Assembly: GCA_946480125.1 (NCBI GenBank)
Contig: CAMLIY010000110.1
Location: 1-9,351, forward strand
Reading direction: 5' to 3'
Length of the DNA: 9,351 nt
Origin: an uncultured Asticcacaulis sp.
GTDB taxonomy: Bacteria; Pseudomonadota; Alphaproteobacteria; Caulobacterales; Caulobacteraceae
A model generated the notes under the pieces. That model did not search any database. It was not told the DNA's origin and saw only the letters and a program-made list of their open reading frames with translations. This document shows positions 6,518-9,351 of this stretch, piece by piece (the stretch's first letter is position 1; every line of letters starts with the position of its first letter). Made by a program: the position numbers and the translations under genes.

Positions 6518-6536
6518 GGATGGGCTCCGTTGACCG

Positions 6537-6560
6537 AAACCGTCGCAAACGACGTGTCAA
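6537..6560 (-). promoter_or_regulatory. Possible -35 box and small inverted repeat upstream of the 106-aa gene
   Basis: On the minus strand a consensus TTGACA (6560-6555) lies 37 bases before the start codon at 6517. Right after it comes a 5-bp inverted repeat CGTCG-TTTG-CGACG (6554-6541), which could be an operator. No good -10 box is visible at the right distance, so the promoter call is weak. Confidence 0.3.
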
Positions 6561-6689
6561 GAAGCGATGCTGCTGGCGCATCGAAAAAGCAAGAATAAGC
6601 CGCTCTGGCCAGACTATGGCGTCGACGCGATCTGGCAGGCTTTAGACGTGCAGTCGCGCGGTCCGACCTTGACTGGAGCTCACAGGCGG

Positions 6690-7466
6690 TCAGGCATCAC
6701 CCAGTTCGATCCAGGTCGGCGCATGGTCAGAGGTCTTTTCCCAACCACGCACCTCCCGATCGACGCCGGCCCCTTTCAGGCGCGGCGCGAGCACGGGACT
6801 TACCAGCAGGTGGTCGATCCTGAGGCCTGAATTCCGTTCCCAGCGATTCCGGAAATAATCCCAGTAGGTAAAGATCTGCTTGTCGGGATAGAGGTGTCTC
6901 AGGCTATCGGTCCAGCCCTGGTCGAGCAGTTCGCGGTAGGCCTGCTTCGATTCCGGCTGGAACAGGGCGTCGTCTTTCCAGCTCTTCGGCGTCAGGCAAT
7001 CGAAGTCGGTGGGAATAACGTTGTAGTCACCGGCCAGCACGACCGGGATATTCATGTCGATAAGGTCCGCCGCATGGCTTTGCAGGCGTTTGAACCAGTT
7101 CAGTTTGTACTCGAACTTCGGGCCTGGAACAGGATTGCCATTTGGCAGGTAGAGGCATCCGATCAGAACGCCGTCGACGGCGGCTTCAATATAGCGGCTG
7201 TGCGTGTCGTCCGGATCGCCGGGCAAGCCGCGCCGCGTTTCCTGCGGGGTGTCGCCGCGCGTCAGGATCGCGACACCATTCCAGCTCTTCTGGCCGTGCC
7301 AGATCGAGCCATAGCCGGCGGCCTCCAGTTCCTTGTGTGGAAAGGCCTCGTCAGTCGCTTTCAGTTCCTGAAGACAGGCGACGTCCGGCTGCTGCTCATC
7401 AAGCCAGCGGAGTAGGATCGCCAGCCGCGATTTGACGCCGTTAATGTTGTAGGTCGCGATCTTCAT
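6690..7466 (-). CDS. xthA: Exodeoxyribonuclease III / class II AP endonuclease, 258 aa
   Basis: This magnesium-dependent nuclease cuts DNA 5' of abasic sites and removes 3' blocking groups or nucleotides in base-excision repair. The exonuclease-endonuclease-phosphatase fold is complete. Visible elements are KIATYNINGVKSR at the N-terminus, Glu34 in LQELKATD for metal binding, WNGVAIL (62-68), Tyr106 in YLPNGNP, Asp147 and Asn149 in LAGDYNVIP, Asp218 in LRIDHLLVSP, and His248 in TSDHAPTW. These match the E. coli ExoIII catalytic set, and the length is normal. It is the last gene of the leftward run from trbI, 129 bases after the PrtN-like gene. A small ORF overlaps its start. Most bacteria carry a chromosomal xthA, so this could be either the housekeeping copy at the element border or a cargo copy. 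Confidence 0.97.
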   Translation of the reverse strand: MKIATYNINGVKSRLAILLRWLDEQQPDVACLQELKATDEAFPHKELEAAGYGSIWHGQKSWNGVAILTRGDTPQETRRGLPGDPDDTHSRYIEAAVDGVLIGCLYLPNGNPVPGPKFEYKLNWFKRLQSHAADLIDMNIPVVLAGDYNVIPTDFDCLTPKSWKDDALFQPESKQAYRELLDQGWTDSLRHLYPDKQIFTYWDYFRNRWERNSGLRIDHLLVSPVLAPRLKGAGVDREVRGWEKTSDHAPTWIELGDA

Positions 7467-7545
7467 TGCGGATTCCGTGTATCAGGTTCAGCCACACACC
7501 GGCGGCCACGCGAATATCCGCCGCCATCGTATAAAATCGCGCCAT
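7441..7545 (-). CDS. Possible small ORF between prtN-like gene and xthA
   Basis: The gap between the PrtN-like stop and the xthA start is open in one minus-strand frame. The best ATG is 7545, giving 34 residues that begin MARFYTMAADIRVAAG and continue VWLNLIHG. The frame is open further, to an ATG at 7710, but that extension runs through the end of the PrtN-like gene. The residues encoded just upstream of 7545 (RPFRDAYLRSAQA) also look protein-like, so an unseen start or a lost one is possible. The end overlaps the xthA start by 26 bases. No family is recognised and no ribosome site is clear. Confidence 0.3.
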   Translation of the reverse strand: MARFYTMAADIRVAAGVWLNLIHGIRNEDRDLQH

Positions 7546-7595
7546 GGCTTGGGCGCTGCGAAGATAAGCGTCGCGAAAGGGTCGGGCCGATGCCG

Positions 7596-7877
7596 CTAAT
7601 GCGTGTGCCGGTGCTGCGGCGTTGTGAGGGCGATCATCTCTTTGCGCGCCACTTCGGTCCGGGTATCCAAATATTTCGCGAGGTCCTGAAGGTGAACGCC
7701 CTTGGCGCATTTCTGGCTATTTTCGATCCGGACAAGGGGGATAGCGATATCCCCGGCCGAGATCTTGGCAACCAGCTTCGGCGGCGTCAGGTGGCAGAAA
7801 TAGTCACGGCAGACCTGTTCGATCGGGATGACCGCCTTGCCTTCATATTGGGCGAGTAGCAGAAACGTCGTGTTCAT
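7596..7877 (-). CDS. Pyocin activator PrtN-like protein, 93 aa
   Basis: The sequence matches the PrtN family of small regulators, whose founding member activates pyocin genes in Pseudomonas. Recognisable blocks are NTTFLLLAQYEGKAVIP at the N-terminus, VCRDYFCHLTPPKL (22-35), AKISAGDIAIPLVRI (37-51), and SQKCAKGVHLQDLAKYLD (54-71). The block around CRDYF...LTPPKL...ISAGDI is read as the DNA-binding region by analogy. Its start lies 10 bases after the DUF2274 stop on the same strand, with AAGGA nearby, so it is very likely part of the trb operon. Homologs occur in conjugative elements of Alphaproteobacteria, where a link to pyocins is not expected; the target promoters are unknown. Confidence 0.85.
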   Translation of the reverse strand: MNTTFLLLAQYEGKAVIPIEQVCRDYFCHLTPPKLVAKISAGDIAIPLVRIENSQKCAKGVHLQDLAKYLDTRTEVARKEMIALTTPQHRHTH

Positions 7878-7887
7878 GGTGAGGTCC

Positions 7888-8112
7888 TTATGCTTCTGTG
7901 CGACGGGATGACTTAGTGAAGGCGCGGTCCGAGGCCATGAAGCGGTCCAGCATGGCGGGGATTAGGCGTGCCGGATCGCTGACCGGTTGCCCGGTTTCCT
8001 TCTCCAGGGCCTGTGCGTAGGCGACGAGATTTCGGTGCGTTTCGGCGGGAATGTCGGCGGTGATCTTGACGGGTTTGTCGTCGAGCAGCGCGCCCAGTTT
8101 GAGCTTGGCCAT
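7888..8112 (-). CDS. DUF2274 family protein linked to trbI, 74 aa
   Basis: This short protein starts MAKLKLGALLDDKPVKI and is of the DUF2274 type commonly encoded right after trbI in alphaproteobacterial conjugative elements. It looks like a small ribbon-helix-helix-like protein: a short beta segment (VKITADIP) followed by helices (THRNLVAYAQALEKETG, PARLIPAMLDRFMASD). That fold suggests DNA binding, but this is inference. The frame extends to 8139, but ATG 8112 is chosen because GGAGG lies 5 bases upstream of it (plus-strand 8118-8122), inside the last codons of trbI. One base separates it from the trbI stop, so translation is coupled. The basic, Ser-rich tail (FTKSSRRTEA) is not diagnostic. 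Confidence 0.88.
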   Translation of the reverse strand: MAKLKLGALLDDKPVKITADIPAETHRNLVAYAQALEKETGQPVSDPARLIPAMLDRFMASDRAFTKSSRRTEA

Positions 8113-8113
8113 G

Positions 8114-9322
8114 TCAGCCTCCGTAGGGTTCGAGAACAAGATCGCGGGAGAGGATGACGCGCACTGGCAGCCCCGGACGGATCGTCACGGTGGGCTGGAT
8201 ATTGAGCTGACGCTCGACAATGGCCTGGCCGGCGCGGTTGATGCTGTCGCCCGCGCCGTCGCGGATGGCGCGGACCAGCTCACTGTCTGTCTCAGGGCTG
8301 CCGGATTGCGCGCCAATACCGAGAAGGGTTGAGGTGGCGGCAGCCCCGATGATGCTCCGCCAATGATTATCGGTCCGGTCGTGCAGGCCCGCGTAGCCGC
8401 TGGCGTCGGCCGCCGAGAGCTTCTCCAGGATCAGCGATCGTCCATTAGGGAGTATGAGCCGGAACCATGTCAGCAGCAGGCGTGACTGGCCGAAGCTGAC
8501 GGCGTTGTCGTACTGCCCGATCAGCCGGGCGCCTTTTGGGATCAGCAGGTATTCGCCGGTCAGACTATCTCTGACATCCTCCGTCACCTGGGCCAGGACC
8601 TGCCCCGGAATATCCGAGCGAATGCCGGTGATGAGTGCGGCGGGGATGACGCTGCCGGTCAGGAGCAGGTAGGGAGACGCCGGATCGTTCAATCGTTCCG
8701 GGCTGACCGGCTGGCGATCTGAAACGCGATCGAGGTAGGCGCGCTTGCGGTCGGGATCAGATTTCGGATCGGCCGGTTCGGGCACGGGCCACGGGTTCAT
8801 ATCGGCCAAAGGATTGACGACGGGAACGACCGGCGCTGGCGCGGACGCTTCCGCCGCCGAGGGTGCAAAGAACAGTTGGCTGCCACGGGCGGCGTCCCGG
8901 GTCTCCGCCGCGGCATCCGGCTGTGTGGTCGGCAAGGACGGACTGCCCGCATAGCCCGGCGGCGATGGCGGCAGGGCGGCATAGGCGTGTTCCGATGTGC
9001 TCGTTTGCCCCGCAAGTATCGGCCGGCCAAGATCACCCGGTAATGGCGGGCCGAGCTTTGGCACGGCGCTGTAGTCCTTTGGCAAAGCGTTCAACGCCTC
9101 GGTCGACGGAGGCGAGCGCGGCGCGGTGTCCGCCGAGGCGGCGGGTTGGGCCGGTTTCAGGTGCTGCGGCGTGACGGCAAACGCCAGGGCTGCGGCTAGC
9201 GCAATGGCGGATGCGGCGCCAAGACCGATCAGCATCTTGCGCGATAATCGCAGAACGGGGCGCGGGTTTGGCCGCAGCCGCATTTCGGCGACGGGATCGG
9301 GACCCTTTTGGTCAGGTGTCAT
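8114..9322 (-). CDS. trbI: Conjugal transfer protein TrbI (VirB10-like), 402 aa
   Basis: TrbI is the VirB10-type scaffold that spans from the inner membrane to the outer-membrane core of the mating-pair type IV secretion system. The protein has a short cytoplasmic N-terminus (1-29), a single membrane segment at about 31-50 (LIGLGAASAIALAAALAFAV), and a long Pro/Ala-rich periplasmic linker (about 52-190). A conserved C-terminal beta-barrel domain follows (about 215-400), with YLLLTGSVIPAALITGI, DIPGQVLAQVTEDV, YLLIPKGARLIGQYD, RLLLTWFRLILPNG and the antenna-region AATSTLLGIG. Length and layout are normal, with no break. The ATG at 9322 overlaps the stop of the upstream frame (ATGA), the coupling expected with trbG. 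DUF2274 follows one base after the stop. It shows that the right end of the window is a conjugative element. Confidence 0.96.
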   Translation of the reverse strand: MTPDQKGPDPVAEMRLRPNPRPVLRLSRKMLIGLGAASAIALAAALAFAVTPQHLKPAQPAASADTAPRSPPSTEALNALPKDYSAVPKLGPPLPGDLGRPILAGQTSTSEHAYAALPPSPPGYAGSPSLPTTQPDAAAETRDAARGSQLFFAPSAAEASAPAPVVPVVNPLADMNPWPVPEPADPKSDPDRKRAYLDRVSDRQPVSPERLNDPASPYLLLTGSVIPAALITGIRSDIPGQVLAQVTEDVRDSLTGEYLLIPKGARLIGQYDNAVSFGQSRLLLTWFRLILPNGRSLILEKLSAADASGYAGLHDRTDNHWRSIIGAAATSTLLGIGAQSGSPETDSELVRAIRDGAGDSINRAGQAIVERQLNIQPTVTIRPGLPVRVILSRDLVLEPYGG

Positions 9323-9351
9323 GACCGGCCTCCGTCAGTGCGGATGATGCG
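9319..9351 (-). CDS. 3' end of the gene upstream of trbI, probably trbG (partial)
   Basis: Ten codons and a TGA stop (ending RIIRTDGGRS) read in from the right edge, and the stop overlaps the trbI start codon as ATGA. In trb operons the gene before trbI is trbG, an outer-membrane-associated VirB9-like protein. The identity rests on gene order only because the visible peptide is too short to recognise. Confidence 0.4.
   Translation of the reverse strand, partial: RIIRTDGGRS

Larger units (their letters stand above)
7596..9351. mobile_element. End of a conjugative element (trb module)
   Basis: trbI, DUF2274 and the PrtN-like gene form a tight leftward run with gaps of 1 and 10 bases, typical of integrative conjugative elements and broad-host-range plasmids in Alphaproteobacteria. 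The element continues past the right edge. No integrase, attachment repeat or tRNA gene is visible, so its left border is not defined; it may lie anywhere between the PrtN-like gene and the signalling genes. Confidence 0.6.

Noticed and set aside
6063..6581. 172-codon minus-strand frame and a 103-codon plus-strand frame overlapping the 106-aa gene
   Set aside because: Both are rich in Arg, His and Cys in a pattern typical of shadow frames. Only the 106-codon frame has a good ribosome site and balanced composition.
6894..7415. 173-codon plus-strand frame opposite xthA
   Set aside because: It is antisense to the fully conserved exonuclease III and is explained by its GC-rich codon pattern.

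Overview
The window looks like a GC-rich alphaproteobacterial genome, most likely Caulobacterales, Sphingomonadales or a relative. The reasons are the trbI/DUF2274 gene pair, the XRE regulator type, the DUF3597 remnant and the codon use. No rRNA, tRNA, CRISPR array or insertion sequence was recognised. The taxonomic call is inference from protein style, not from a marker gene.

Left part (1-2947): the end of a receiver domain enters from the left edge on the + strand. Two uncharacterised minus-strand genes follow. Then comes a tight + strand pair: an RsbQ-type alpha/beta hydrolase (1042-1830) and, 4 bp on, a PAS-HisKA-HATPase histidine kinase (1835-2947). In Bacillus, RsbQ works with the PAS domain of the phosphatase RsbP in energy-stress signalling. 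Here the same kind of hydrolase sits beside a kinase whose PAS domain resembles that of RsbP, so the hydrolase-PAS sensor appears to be wired to a two-component output. This is the most interesting feature of the window.

Middle (2948-6689): a degraded or sparsely coding stretch holds one doubtful small ORF and a DUF3597 pseudogene with three single-base frameshifts, closed by a strong hairpin. On the minus strand follow an XRE regulator, a second soluble kinase with an RsbRD-like N-terminal domain, a stand-alone CheY-like receiver, and an uncharacterised 106-residue protein. The receiver and second kinase lie in the same direction and may form a signalling unit. The same G1-box variant (NxGxPI) occurs in both kinases, so they probably belong to one kinase subfamily with different sensors.

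Right part (6690-9351): all genes read leftwards on the minus strand, in the transcription order trbG(?) end, trbI, DUF2274, PrtN-like regulator, possible small ORF, xthA. TrbI is an inner-membrane component of a mating-pair type IV secretion system, so this end belongs to a conjugative element (ICE or plasmid). The regulator and exonuclease III are placed like accessory genes at the end of the trb operon. The element's boundary was not found.
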